Assembly: GCA_002500745.1 (NCBI GenBank)
Contig: DLST01000007.1
Location: 127,786-191,785 of the forward strand
Reading direction: 5' to 3'
Source of the DNA: Sphingobacterium sp. UBA7855
GTDB lineage: Bacteria > Bacteroidota > Bacteroidia > Sphingobacteriales > Sphingobacteriaceae
Length of the DNA stretch: 64,000 bases
Program-made: the position numbers and the translations under genes
Shown: positions 43,350 through 53,500 of the stretch, in pieces
Layout of the letters: every line of letters starts with the position of its first letter
How positions within the stretch are numbered: the stretch's first letter is position 1
The notes under the pieces: model-generated
What the model was told of the DNA's origin: nothing
What the model saw: only the letters and a program-made list of their open reading frames with translations
Databases searched by the model: none

Positions 43350-44276
43350 ATGAAAAATATACTTTATATAATTTCGCTCATCGTTCTTGCGCTGACAGGG
43401 GGATGCAGCAAAGAAGAGACCACCGCTTTTAACGACTATGACAAAAATTGGTTGGTGGTAGAAGATGATGCCAATGATGCTTCGACCCATGCAAGATACC
43501 TTTTCTTTAAAGAAACGGGAATACCGGTATTTGCAAATGACACGATTGGCACGCAGCAGCGCATCGATGTTTTCGGAAAGGAGTATACCCATTATGAAAA
43601 GCTATCCATGAGTTATTCCCTGGGTGGGGTGCAGACTGGGGCTCCGCCGCTGGTACAGTCATTTACCTATTGTAATAAAGCCGATGTGGGCACTGCGCTT
43701 ACCTTTCTCAGGGATGAAATTATTCCTGTGTTACCGGAAGGAGTGCATGTTCCCAGTATTCTCTTGGTGGATGATATGACGAGCAATGCTTTTGGGTCGT
43801 ATGCTTTTAAGGGGTTCAATACCGTAGTGATCGCGCAGGTATCTAAAATTCCGGGTATGGATGCGGCGACAAGGGCCAATTACAAAGCGGCAATTTTAAG
43901 GGCCATACTGACCAATACCATTCTGGAGAGCAGATTCAACAGCTTGCTGGACAAATTTTATGCCGTATCCAGAAAATATGTGCCCAACATGGATGCCTAT
44001 GGCCTCTATATCTATTCATTAAACGCCACCAACGTGAAAGGACTTCCTGATGGCGTGCCCATCACTACACAAGCAATAGGCTTTTTGGGTACTGATCCCC
44101 GAAATTCCTATTATACCCCCATATCGACATGGATGGATGTGTGTATGTACCTCGAGGCGGCTGTGGCAAATACACAAGCACAGTTTAAACAGAAATATGG
44201 CGACAATCAGCGCATTATGGATAAGTATGCCATCATACGCCAGATATTCGAACAGATAAATTTTAAAATACAATAA
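43350..44276 (+). CDS. Metallopeptidase-like lipoprotein of Sus operons, without HExxH
   Basis: About 308 residues from ATG 43350, 10 bases after the SusD stop codon. Lipobox VLALTGGC puts the acylated residue at Cys19. The layout matches the putative zinc-binding metallopeptidases (Peptidase_Mx1 type) found next to SusC/SusD genes: a start YDKNWLVVEDDANDAS-like section, SFTYCNKADVGTALTFLRDEI, and a block ILRAILTNTILESRF in the place where the HExxH helix would be. The zinc motif is absent from that block and from the whole protein. It is probably a substrate-handling or binding lipoprotein that lost protease activity. The assignment is by layout and context. Confidence 0.5.
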   Translation: MKNILYIISLIVLALTGGCSKEETTAFNDYDKNWLVVEDDANDASTHARYLFFKETGIPVFANDTIGTQQRIDVFGKEYTHYEKLSMSYSLGGVQTGAPPLVQSFTYCNKADVGTALTFLRDEIIPVLPEGVHVPSILLVDDMTSNAFGSYAFKGFNTVVIAQVSKIPGMDAATRANYKAAILRAILTNTILESRFNSLLDKFYAVSRKYVPNMDAYGLYIYSLNATNVKGLPDGVPITTQAIGFLGTDPRNSYYTPISTWMDVCMYLEAAVANTQAQFKQKYGDNQRIMDKYAIIRQIFEQINFKIQ

Positions 44277-44320
44277 GCCAATACGTAGTAAATAAAACAA
44301 TTGTTTAGCAATTTTTAAAA

Positions 44321-45685
44321 ATGAACAAAAAAACAAATAACATGAGAAACATCGTGATGTTAATGTTGGGAGTTACGCTTTCGACATCGCTTTCTGCGCA
44401 GACGACAATAGGGGGAAAGTTTAGTAAAATATTGCCGAATGGTGTAGATGTCGATCGGGTATTTTTCTCCAAACCGGACGATGGGGGGTTAATGACGGTG
44501 GAAGAAATGCTAAAATCAAAGACTGACCAAACTTTTCAGGCAGAGCTTAAACCGGCTGACCTGAATGTGATCCGGTATGTTGGCGTGTTCGAGGAGCAAT
44601 ATCCCGTTTACCTAAAGCCCGGTGAAAAGTTAACGATAGAAGCCGTTGATGGTAAAATAAATTATTCGGGCAACTTGAGCAAAGAAAATCAGGTTTTTGC
44701 AGCTTGGTATAAGCTTATTGCACCTTTAAGAAATTACGGCTATACAAAAAAAGGGTATACGCTACCTCCTGATGGCTATGTTTCTCTGCTTGATTCATTG
44801 GAGAAACCGGTACAGGATTTTGTGAAAAATATTCGTACAGGCAACGATAGCTTCGATAAGCAGGTCAAATATTTACTTCCCTACAGTTACAAGTTTGACG
44901 TATTGATGCCCTTGGCTACAGGTCTTTCCTTTAGATCCAAAAACGAATATCCTGCCCAGGTAGCTCAATTGGTCCAAGAAGAAAAATATGCCGATGCAAA
45001 TCTATGGTCGCTGCCCATGGCATATCATTATATGATCAATTTAAGTTTTGTAAAATACATTCTTTATGATAATAAGCAAGGAATTGCAGCTGAGATGCTC
45101 GTTCCGGAAATTACAGATAACCCACTTCGGGCCAACTTTGTGTTGGCACATGCGCAACGCGGGACGACTCAAAGTCTCGTCAAGTTTTTGGAGGGGAATA
45201 GTAAATATATGATGAATGATAAGCAGAAAAAGGAATTGGCGCTGTTGCTTCGTCGTGCCAACTTGCAGGTTGCCGGCGGATCGTGGATTGATTTTTCTTA
45301 CCCTGATGTCAATGGGAAGATGCACAGTCTTTCCGAAAACCTTGGAAAGGTCGTGTTGCTGGATCTATGGGCAACCTGGTGCGCCCCTTGTCTGGCGGAG
45401 GTGCCGGCACTTGAAAAATTAGAGAAAGAATTTCAGGGAAAAGATGTTGTTTTTATTAGTTTATCGTTGGATACGGACAAGGCTAAATGGCAGAATATGG
45501 TCAAACAAAAGCAACTGTCTGGTGTTCAGCTTTTTTCAAACAGCGAGCCGCGCTTTATGCAGGATTATGAAGTTAATGAAATTCCGCGTTACATTGTGTT
45601 TGACAAGAACGGTAAAACGGTCAATTTCAATGCGCCGAGGCCTTCTGATCCAAAATTGAAAACACTAATCGAGTCAAACCTTTAA
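44321..45685 (+). CDS. TlpA-like thiol-disulfide protein with N-terminal domain
   Basis: 454 residues. Signal peptide about 8-26 (LMLGVTLSTSLSAQ); a start at ATG 44342 is also possible. The N-terminal 320 residues are a helical section with DUF4369-type flavour (VRYVGVFEEQYPVYLKPGE). The C-terminal domain (about 322-454) is thioredoxin-like with CAPC at 354-357 (LWATWCAPC), EIPRYIVFD and a cis-Pro. It acts in the periplasm, reducing or exchanging disulfides. It is the fourth gene of the Sus locus and lies ahead of another thioredoxin-fold gene by 21 bases. Confidence 0.85.
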   Translation: MNKKTNNMRNIVMLMLGVTLSTSLSAQTTIGGKFSKILPNGVDVDRVFFSKPDDGGLMTVEEMLKSKTDQTFQAELKPADLNVIRYVGVFEEQYPVYLKPGEKLTIEAVDGKINYSGNLSKENQVFAAWYKLIAPLRNYGYTKKGYTLPPDGYVSLLDSLEKPVQDFVKNIRTGNDSFDKQVKYLLPYSYKFDVLMPLATGLSFRSKNEYPAQVAQLVQEEKYADANLWSLPMAYHYMINLSFVKYILYDNKQGIAAEMLVPEITDNPLRANFVLAHAQRGTTQSLVKFLEGNSKYMMNDKQKKELALLLRRANLQVAGGSWIDFSYPDVNGKMHSLSENLGKVVLLDLWATWCAPCLAEVPALEKLEKEFQGKDVVFISLSLDTDKAKWQNMVKQKQLSGVQLFSNSEPRFMQDYEVNEIPRYIVFDKNGKTVNFNAPRPSDPKLKTLIESNL

Positions 45686-45706
45686 AATTATCTTAACCGA
45701 AATAAA

Positions 45707-46798
45707 ATGACTAAAATTTATACAGCGTTTCTATTCACGTGCTGCTTGTTGTGGCAGGTGACAGTATCCGCACAGGGAATTAATTTTGAGCACCTCACCT
45801 TAAATGAGGCCATTTCCAAAGCGTCTAATCCTGCAGATCCAAAACTGATTTTGGTCGATTGTTATACGTCCTGGTGCATTCCGTGCATCGAAATGGCTTC
45901 AACCGAATTTCCCAAAAAAGTGGCCGGTGATTATTTCAATCCCAAATTTGTATCCGTAAAATTTGATATGGAGAAGGGGGAAGGAAAAGAGATCGCACAA
46001 AAGTATAATGTTAAAGCGTACCCGACTTTTCTGCTGCTCAATGCCAAAGGGCACGAATTGAATAGGGTAGTGGGTAAATCGACAGCGGAGGAGTTTATAG
46101 AAAAAGTGACTGTCGCACTGGATCCTAAAAATTCGCTTCCGGGTATAAAAGCTGCTTATGAGGAAAAAAAGAGCATGGAGACCGGGATGCCTTACGCTTT
46201 GGCGTTATACCAAAATTCACAGGATCCGGGTCCGGTGCTGGACGAATTATTTGAAAACTCACAGGATTTTGAGCGCTTTAGCAAAAACTACCTCGAACTG
46301 GCCTTGGGCACCACCAAATTTGGCAGTCCGTTTTTTAAGAAATTGATGCTGGAAAAAGTGCGGATAGACCAGGCAATAGGTTCGGAAGTGGCCAATAGAA
46401 TCATCTTTGATAAAGTCAGAAAGGACATGTATTTTATTGCCAATGAAAACGGCGCGCGCTTCAATATAGCTTATACCCCAAAAGAAGTGGAGGAGGTTGC
46501 CTATACCCTCGCTCTGTTAAAGTTGGATCCAAGTGTGCCCGAACACCATATGCCCAAGGTGGCACTGTATGTTGCAAATAATGACCTGGATGGCCTGATC
46601 CGCTACTACAACCGATACATCGGTCGATTGCGCTCTGATGATGTTTTTAAAGGTATTTTTGATGGTATTCTGTCGAGTAAGCTGAAAAAAGCTACTCCAG
46701 AGCAACATGCCGCTATCAAAGCGTATTTTCAGAACCAGGCTAACCGACTCAAAAAGGAATCGATGCAGTATCAAGAATATACTGATAATATTAAATAA
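45707..46798 (+). CDS. Exported thioredoxin-fold protein
   Basis: 363 residues. Signal peptide about 1-23 (CCLLWQVTVSAQ). The thioredoxin domain comes first: VDCYTSWCIPC has the CIPC motif at 57-60, and VKAYPTFLLLN carries the cis-Pro, as in DsbD-gamma-like proteins. The rest (about 150-363) is helical with no recognised motif. It follows the TlpA-like gene by 21 bases and may act on the same substrate or keep that protein reduced. Confidence 0.85.
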   Translation: MTKIYTAFLFTCCLLWQVTVSAQGINFEHLTLNEAISKASNPADPKLILVDCYTSWCIPCIEMASTEFPKKVAGDYFNPKFVSVKFDMEKGEGKEIAQKYNVKAYPTFLLLNAKGHELNRVVGKSTAEEFIEKVTVALDPKNSLPGIKAAYEEKKSMETGMPYALALYQNSQDPGPVLDELFENSQDFERFSKNYLELALGTTKFGSPFFKKLMLEKVRIDQAIGSEVANRIIFDKVRKDMYFIANENGARFNIAYTPKEVEEVAYTLALLKLDPSVPEHHMPKVALYVANNDLDGLIRYYNRYIGRLRSDDVFKGIFDGILSSKLKKATPEQHAAIKAYFQNQANRLKKESMQYQEYTDNIK

Positions 46799-46847
46799 AC
46801 CAGCTCCGCGCAGTTGCTGCGCGGAGAATGTATAGCATATATAGGAT

Positions 46848-47741
46848 ATGGGTAACAAAAATATTGGAAAATATCTGGTTGCGGTTATTGTGGCTGCTGG
46901 ATTGACCGTTGGAAAAGGGAAAGCGCAAGTTTTTACAAATGATGCAAAAATAATAGCCGGGTACGAACATGCTGTCGATTCGTTGCTTGCATTGGGTGGC
47001 TCGTTGTCCAGCGAGCTGGCACAACAACAGTTGAAGGAAGGAGGAAGTAGCGTTAAAATTAATGCTGTAAAACCTTTAAAGCGAATGCTAAAGAGTAATG
47101 AACTCTACAAATTGGCTAAGCAGGCAACTGTCATAACGGGCTGCGCTTATCTTTGTCCTAAGTGTGATAAGGTGCACCTTAGCGAATCTTCGGGGTATAT
47201 CATTGATCCTAAAGGCATCGTTGTCACAAATTATCACGTGATGGCGACCTATGCTTTCATGAAAGATGGCAACAAGCCCAAAGGATTCTATGTGCGTCTT
47301 TCTGACGGAAAAACGTATAATGTAAAATCTATACTAGGTTCTTCGAAAATAGACGATCTTGCGATTTTGCAATTGGATACTCAAGGTGAAGCGTTGCCGG
47401 CCCTGCCGTTGGCAGCACGTGCAGAAGTAGGGGATAAGGTCTACGTGCTAGGGCATCCGAAGGGTATGCACTATTATTTTTCACAGGGCTATGTCAATAA
47501 CAAATATCTGGAACAGACCGGCGAACCGAACAATAGGGTGTACCGCGAAATGATGGCTATTTCGGCCGACTATGCAACGGGCTCCAGTGGTGGCCCGGTG
47601 TTGGATATCTGCGGCAATGTCGTCGGAACGGTATCCAATACAAACATGCTGTTGCACAGCGATATGAATCCGAGTGTACAGATGGTCGTCAAAAACACGG
47701 TCCCCGTAGAGTCGCTGCGGAAAATAGTGTCACCGTTATAA
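46848..47741 (+). CDS. Trypsin-like (S1C/HtrA-type) serine protease with a Cys-rich insert
   Basis: 297 residues. After an N-terminal export segment (about 1-26) comes a chymotrypsin-fold domain with the triad His130 (VVTNYHVMA), Asp170 (IDDLAILQLD) and Ser247 (YATGSSGGPV). There is no PDZ domain, so the protein is shorter than HtrA. Just before the first strand lies a Cys cluster, Cys99, Cys103, Cys106 and His110 (CAYLCPKCDKVH), which may bind zinc or form a disulfide controlled by the two thioredoxin-fold proteins encoded upstream. It is the last gene of the Sus locus, followed by a terminator. Confidence 0.88.
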   Translation: MGNKNIGKYLVAVIVAAGLTVGKGKAQVFTNDAKIIAGYEHAVDSLLALGGSLSSELAQQQLKEGGSSVKINAVKPLKRMLKSNELYKLAKQATVITGCAYLCPKCDKVHLSESSGYIIDPKGIVVTNYHVMATYAFMKDGNKPKGFYVRLSDGKTYNVKSILGSSKIDDLAILQLDTQGEALPALPLAARAEVGDKVYVLGHPKGMHYYFSQGYVNNKYLEQTGEPNNRVYREMMAISADYATGSSGGPVLDICGNVVGTVSNTNMLLHSDMNPSVQMVVKNTVPVESLRKIVSPL

Positions 47742-47748
47742 TTATTGA

Positions 47749-47780
47749 GGGGCCACGTAGAAATACGTTGGCCCCTTTTT
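47749..47780 (+). terminator. Intrinsic terminator after the serine protease gene
   Basis: GGGGCCACGTA (47749-47759) pairs with TACGTTGGCCCC (47764-47775) with one bulged T, followed by five T residues. It closes the Sus locus. Confidence 0.85.
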
Positions 47781-47819
47781 AACCATGCCTGCGTTGTATC
47801 AGATCAATATACCGCTAAA

Positions 47820-48428
47820 TTAGGGCTTTGCATAAGGCAGCCGTGCAATCCGGTTGGTGGTATGATAGCTGTCGAGCCCGCTACTTGTGACTGTGCCCGC
47901 TTCTTCGATATCAATATAGCCATCTTCCTTGACATAAGTATCCGGCACCAGCACGGTTGTGATCTGCCCAATGACCAAGGTCGTACCGTTGAGTTCAATG
48001 GCTGTTTGCTGCACAAATTTGCAGGCAAATTTTAGGGTACTTTCGCGCACAAAAGGAGCCGGAATGTTTTCCAGGTATTCGGGGCTGAGCCCGGCCTGTT
48101 CAAATTCGCTCACCCCTTTTGGATATTTGGCGCTGCACTGATGCGCCTGTTTTACAAAAGCTGGTGAAACATGATTGATGGTATAATACTGCTGTTCAAC
48201 AATATTATCCAATGTACTGCTAAAGGGAGTGGCCGGCCGAACGATAATACCACAAAGTGCAGGATCTGCGCCCAAGTGGAATAAGCTACTGAACGTAGCT
48301 AAATTTTCACTTCCGTCGCTGTTCTTGGTACCTATGAGAACCAGGCTTTTAAACCCGCCCAGTGAATTGATAAAATTGGCCCTGTATCTTCGCTCAAATG
48401 CGTCGATTGCGTTTTTAGTATAAATCAT
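47820..48428 (-). CDS. Flavin reductase-like FMN-binding protein
   Basis: 202 residues of split-barrel flavin-binding fold. Typical blocks are NFINSLGGFKSLVLIGTKN near the start, NLATFSSLFHLGADPALCGIIVRP and TLDNIVEQQYYTINHV, which match the flavin reductase/DIM6 family of Bacteroidota. It binds FMN non-covalently and probably reduces it with NAD(P)H or acts on a small substrate. It is a single gene, convergent on the Sus locus; the plus-strand open frames inside it are antisense. Confidence 0.88.
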   Translation of the reverse strand: MIYTKNAIDAFERRYRANFINSLGGFKSLVLIGTKNSDGSENLATFSSLFHLGADPALCGIIVRPATPFSSTLDNIVEQQYYTINHVSPAFVKQAHQCSAKYPKGVSEFEQAGLSPEYLENIPAPFVRESTLKFACKFVQQTAIELNGTTLVIGQITTVLVPDTYVKEDGYIDIEEAGTVTSSGLDSYHTTNRIARLPYAKP

Positions 48429-48701
48429 CGTGTATAAATGCTTTGTGTTCGATTGTTAGCGATCCTGTCTAGCAGCCCCTGCATAGGAAGCTACAGAAAG
48501 CCGGTATGGCATAAGATTGCTATCTTTCAGCTGCAGCAGGTCATCACCTTTAAATTGATGCATAAATATACTAAAACATCAATTGCAACATCATGTTTAC
48601 AAAAACTTTTGCTATGGCAATGTTACACGCACGTAATGCTCCATTTTTTATATTTGTGGCAGATGCAGATCAAATTGCATACGATAGTAATAATAAAGCC
48701 T

Positions 48702-49067
48702 ATGTTAAGACGAGTCATCGTTCAATTTCTCTTACTTGTGAGTGCCATGATGCTTGTTGTGAAGCCTTTGATCGGCTTTTCACTCTACCATCAGGCAAAA
48801 ACGCAGGGCGAGAATGAGTTTATCACCGTTATCAAAGCCTTTAGTAAACGCAAACAGGAATATTTGGACTGGGTGGATGCAAAGGATGGGGTCTGTCTCA
48901 CGCTAGCGCCAGTTCGCCATTTTGCGGGTAAAATAAAAGAGTTTTTTATTACCCGTTTTTTCAACAGGTTTGTTCCTAATTTCGGCGCGTTTGCTACTAC
49001 GCAGTTCCAATCTATCCTTTTGCCGCTAGACCGGCTCTACCTCCGTCACCTCCAGCTCACCTTATGA
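48702..49067 (+). CDS. Small hypothetical protein ahead of the RND operon (121 aa)
   Basis: 121 residues from ATG 48702. The longer open frame (from 48438) has a non-coding-like N terminus, so the start before LRRVIVQFLLLVSAMML was chosen. One N-terminal hydrophobic segment (about 5-25) is followed by a polar section with YLDWVDAKDGVC and FFITRFFNRF. Small proteins like this are often met directly before OMF-RND-MFP operons in this phylum. It lies 79 bases before the TolC-like gene and may be its first cistron. The function is unknown. Confidence 0.5.
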   Translation: MLRRVIVQFLLLVSAMMLVVKPLIGFSLYHQAKTQGENEFITVIKAFSKRKQEYLDWVDAKDGVCLTLAPVRHFAGKIKEFFITRFFNRFVPNFGAFATTQFQSILLPLDRLYLRHLQLTL

Positions 49068-49146
49068 TAAAAAAGCCATTTTAATTGTATGAAACACGTC
49101 CCCCGGGACGACAGACATTCATTTATTTTTAAAATAAGCTTTTTAT

Positions 49147-50535
49147 ATGTTTCAGAAACTTGTCCTTATGGGGCATGTGCTGCTCTGCTGTAGCCTATGG
49201 GGCTATGGTCAGGAGCGTCATGTGCCTATCAAACTCAACCAGCTGCTATCTTCGGTAACGGCGCATGCACCCGCTCTGCAAACCGACTATGTGCGTACAC
49301 AGGTGCAGCAGGCTCGCGCTGCCGAAGTGAAAAATAACCGTCTGCCCAGCCTTCAGCTGTCGTATCAGGCAGATATCGGTTCCAATAATAATGTACCGGG
49401 GCCGTACTTCGGATTTGGTCTCGTGCCCACGAATAACGGTGGTATCAGAGCCGATAATAAGTATCAGGCGGTGAGCAGCAATCTTGGCATTGCAGCGTTC
49501 CAGTGGGAGCTGTATAATTTTGGTCAGTTCAAAGCCCAGGACGCACTCGCCCAGTCGGAGGTGAATGTCGAAAACCTCCGTTTTGAGCAGTCTAAATACG
49601 ACTTACAGTCTTTTACCATCTACAGCTACCTGCAGTTATTAAAGCTGCACGACCTGATCGGTATTCAGTCGCGTAGTATAGCGCGTAATCAGGAAATACG
49701 GCAGTCCATATTTGCACTGGTCAAAAGCGGCATCCGGGCCGGTGTAGATACCAGTATGGCCGATGCCGAAATATCGCGGAGCCAGCTTAGCCTCATCGAG
49801 CTGGACAATCAGCAACAGCAATTGCAGATTCAGCTGGCCACGTTGTCGGGTATGTCGCCCCGGGAGATTGTCGCAGATACCTTGGCCGAAAAGATTCTTT
49901 TCGAGCAGGTAAAGAATGCACCCATTGAACTCGACGGTGGCCGCCAGCATCCGATGGTCGCCTATTATAATGCGTTGTTCGATAAGACCAAGATGGAAGA
50001 AAAGCTGGTTGCCAGCAGCTACCGCCCCAAGCTGTTCCTCTCCGGCGCAGTCTGGGGAAGGGCGTCCAGTGTGCATAGTGACAATAGCTATGGATCGCTC
50101 ACCGATGGCTTTGGTTTGCAGCGTGGCAATTACCTCGTTGGCCTAGGCATCAACTACAACCTGTTCGACCTGCGCCGCAAAAAGGTAAAACTCAATACGC
50201 AGCGTCTTATGGTGGACGAGGCCGGACAAAAGCTGCAGGAACAACAGGCCAACATTGCCATGAATATCGCCCAGTCGGCCGCCGAAGTGGAAACCGCCGC
50301 ACGACGGCTCAAGGAAATACCGCGGCAAACCAAGGCTGCGAATGCCGCCTATCGGCAGAAGTTTTCCCTCTACAAAAACGGCCTCATCGATATCGTGGAG
50401 GTCAACGTAGCCCAGAACATGCTCTATCAGGCAGAGCGCGATTACATCACCGCCAAGTATAATTATTACCTGGCATTGTTTCACCAGGTGGTGGCACAGA
50501 ACAATGTCGATGGCTTTCTTCAACTTTTTAATTAA
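49147..50535 (+). CDS. TolC-family outer-membrane efflux protein
   Basis: 462 residues. Signal peptide to about residue 20 (WGYGQ). The two halves show the repeated OEP pattern: LNQLLSSVTAHAPALQTDYVRTQVQQARAAEVKNNRLPSLQLSYQ, in pieces, in the first half and ANIAMNIAQSAAEVETAARRLKEI in the second, with long coiled coils. It forms the outer-membrane exit duct for the RND pump encoded 6 bases downstream. The ending of this operon with its MFP gene and a terminator shows a complete tripartite system. Confidence 0.92.
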   Translation: MFQKLVLMGHVLLCCSLWGYGQERHVPIKLNQLLSSVTAHAPALQTDYVRTQVQQARAAEVKNNRLPSLQLSYQADIGSNNNVPGPYFGFGLVPTNNGGIRADNKYQAVSSNLGIAAFQWELYNFGQFKAQDALAQSEVNVENLRFEQSKYDLQSFTIYSYLQLLKLHDLIGIQSRSIARNQEIRQSIFALVKSGIRAGVDTSMADAEISRSQLSLIELDNQQQQLQIQLATLSGMSPREIVADTLAEKILFEQVKNAPIELDGGRQHPMVAYYNALFDKTKMEEKLVASSYRPKLFLSGAVWGRASSVHSDNSYGSLTDGFGLQRGNYLVGLGINYNLFDLRRKKVKLNTQRLMVDEAGQKLQEQQANIAMNIAQSAAEVETAARRLKEIPRQTKAANAAYRQKFSLYKNGLIDIVEVNVAQNMLYQAERDYITAKYNYYLALFHQVVAQNNVDGFLQLFN

Positions 50536-50541
50536 TCTTTT

Positions 50542-53500
50542 ATGTCACTTGTCACAGCTGCTTTACGAAGGCCCATTACCACGGTGATCATCACGCTGAG
50601 CTTGCTGCTCTTTTCGGTGCTGTCTGTACTGAAAATACCGATTGATATCTTTCCGCAGCTCAATTCGCCGACCATTTACGTCATCGAATCATATGGCGGG
50701 ATGTCGCCGCAGCAGATGGAAGGTTTCTTTTCCTCGCGGATGCAGGATCAGTTTCTCTATGTTAATGGAATCAAAAATATATCTGCCAAAAATATTCAGG
50801 GCCTTACGCTCCTGAAACTTAGTTTTTACGAAAATACCGATATGGCCGAAGCCTCGGCGCAGGTGGCACTGCAGGTCAATCGGGCCATGAAGTTTTTTCC
50901 GCCAGGGGCATTGCCCCCGCAGGTGGTCCGTTTTGATGCTTCTTCACTCCCTGTGGGGCAGCTGGTGCTGTCTTCGAAGACCAGAAGCCTCAAAGAGATC
51001 TACGATATGGCGAGTACACTGGTGCGCCCAACGTTTTCGTCGGTACCGGGGCTCTCGGCACCGCCACCCTTTGGCGCCAACTCCAGAACGATCACCGTGA
51101 ATGTAGACCCCAACAAATTGCGGAGCTACAACCTCACCGCTGATGAGGTGGTGATGGCCTTGTCCAAATTCAACGTCATGTCGCCGTCGGGTAACCTGCA
51201 CCTCAACAACACCATGTACGTAACCACCATCAATTCTTTGATCAAAAATGTGGCGGATTTTGCTGATATCCCTATTCTCACAAAAAATGGAATCCCGATT
51301 TATATCAAGGATGTGGCGCGGGTGTCGGACGCTTCGGATGTAACCGTAAGTTATGCCCTCATCAATGGGCGGCGGTCGGTGTATATTCCTGCTGTGAAGA
51401 CATCGGATGCGTCTACCTGGGCGGTGGTGAGCAACCTCAAAGCCAAACTGCCCGAAATCCAGAATCTGCTGCCAGAAGATGTCAAGGTCTCTTATGAATT
51501 TGACCAGTCGGTGGCGGTAATGAATTCCGTGCAGAGCCTCTTGCATGAAGGTGGACTGGGCGCTTTGCTTACTGGACTCATGGTGCTGCTGTTTCTGCGC
51601 GACTGGCGGAGCAGCCTTATCGTCATTGTGACCATACCGGTATCCATTCTGATCGGTGTACTGCTGCTGACTTTGTTTAGACAGACCATCAATATCATGA
51701 CCTTGAGTGGATTGGCACTGGCTATCGGTATTCTGGTCGATCAGGCTACCGTGACCATCGAAAGCATACACCAACATCAGGAACAGGGGGCACATAAACG
51801 TAAGGCCATCTATCAGGCCTGTCAGGAAATCGCTGTACCGTTGCTGTTGATTCTGTTTTGTATTCTGGCTGTATTTGCACCATCCTTTATGATGACGGGG
51901 ATACCGCGGGCCATGTTTCTGCCACTTTCTTTGTCCATTGGATTGACCATGATCGCTTCTTACTTTATGGCGCAGACGCTGGTACCTATTCTATCCAACT
52001 GGCTGCTCAAAGAGCATCATATCGGTCATTTCAAATCAGACTCGCCGGGATTTTTTGAGAAAATTAAAAAACGATACCGCTTTGGCCTGTACCGCTCCAT
52101 GCGGCACAAGGGCAAAGTGATCATCGGTTATCTGCTGCTTACGGTAGGGCTTGCAGCAGCAGCGTTTATGTACATCGGCAAGGATATGATGCCCAAGGTC
52201 AATAATGGGCAGTTTCAGCTGCGCATCAAGGAACCGGATGGGACTAGGCTCGAACGTACCGAAGAGTCTGTCAAACAGGTGCTGCAGGTAATTGATAGTA
52301 CGGTAAACCATCAGGTTGCCATTAGTTCGGCCTACGTGGGTTTGGTGCCCAGCAGCTATGGGGTGAGCAACCTCTATGTATTCAATACCGGTACGCATGA
52401 GGCAGTGATTCAGGTGAATCTCAATGCAGACTATCATGTCAATATGGATGAACTCAAAGATGCTTTGCGGCGAAATATCCGGTATAAACTGCCCAAATTG
52501 CGCCTCAATTTTGAGCCTATTGATATGACCGAAAAGATTATGAGCCAGGGAGCGGCAACACCGATCGAAGTGCGTGTTGCGGGCAAGAAAATGGACGAAC
52601 TAAAGGTCTACGCCGATAAGGTGGTCAGCTCATTGCAGCACATCGACTACCTGCGCGATGTGCAGATCGCGCAGCCACTTCGCCTGCCGACGATTGCCAT
52701 TGCCATCGACCGGCTCAAAGCCTCACAGCTCGGTCTGCAGATGGATGATATTGCGCGATCGGTGACCGCCAGTACTTCGTCTAGCCGATTTACGCAAAAA
52801 ATCCAATGGCTCGACGAAAACAATACCTATACTTATCAGGTACAGGTGCAGGTGCCGGAATATGTGATGAATACCATGGACGAACTGCGGGAAATTCCAC
52901 TGGTGAAAGGGCAGCTGACGCCAACCTTGGGCGATATCGCTACTTTCAATACCCAATACGTACCGGGTGAGTACGACCGGCAGGGGCCAAGGCGCTATTT
53001 GACCGTGATGGCCAACATTCATCAAAAAGACCTCGGCACAGCGACTGCCGATGTGCAACAGGCTATTCGCGAGCTGCCGGCGCCGCCGCGCGGTGTCGTT
53101 GTCGAGATGAAAGGGATGTCAACCTTATTGCTCGATACCATGGGCAGTCTGCAGCTCGGCTTAGCCTGCGCCGTCGTTGTGATCTTTCTGCTGCTGGCCG
53201 CCAATTACCAAAGTGTCAAGCTTTCGCTAACCGCATTGGTGACTATTCCTGCAGTGATCCTTGGATCCTTGGCCATGCTTTTGCTCACCGGTTCTACGCT
53301 CAATCTGCAGTCTTATATGGGTATGATTATGTCCACGGGGGTGTCGGTGGCCAATGCGATCCTGATCGTGTCCAATGCTGAAACGTTGCGCATAGATTTT
53401 CGCAATGCCCGCACAGCGGCGCTGGCCAGTGCGACCACACGGCTGCGCCCCATCCTGATGACCAGTATGGCCATGATTGCCGGCATGATTCCCATGGCCA

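Noticed and set aside
48438..48701. N-terminal extension of the small protein before the RND operon
   Set aside because: The 88 extra residues look non-coding, and the natural start is the ATG at 48702 before a basic and hydrophobic N terminus.
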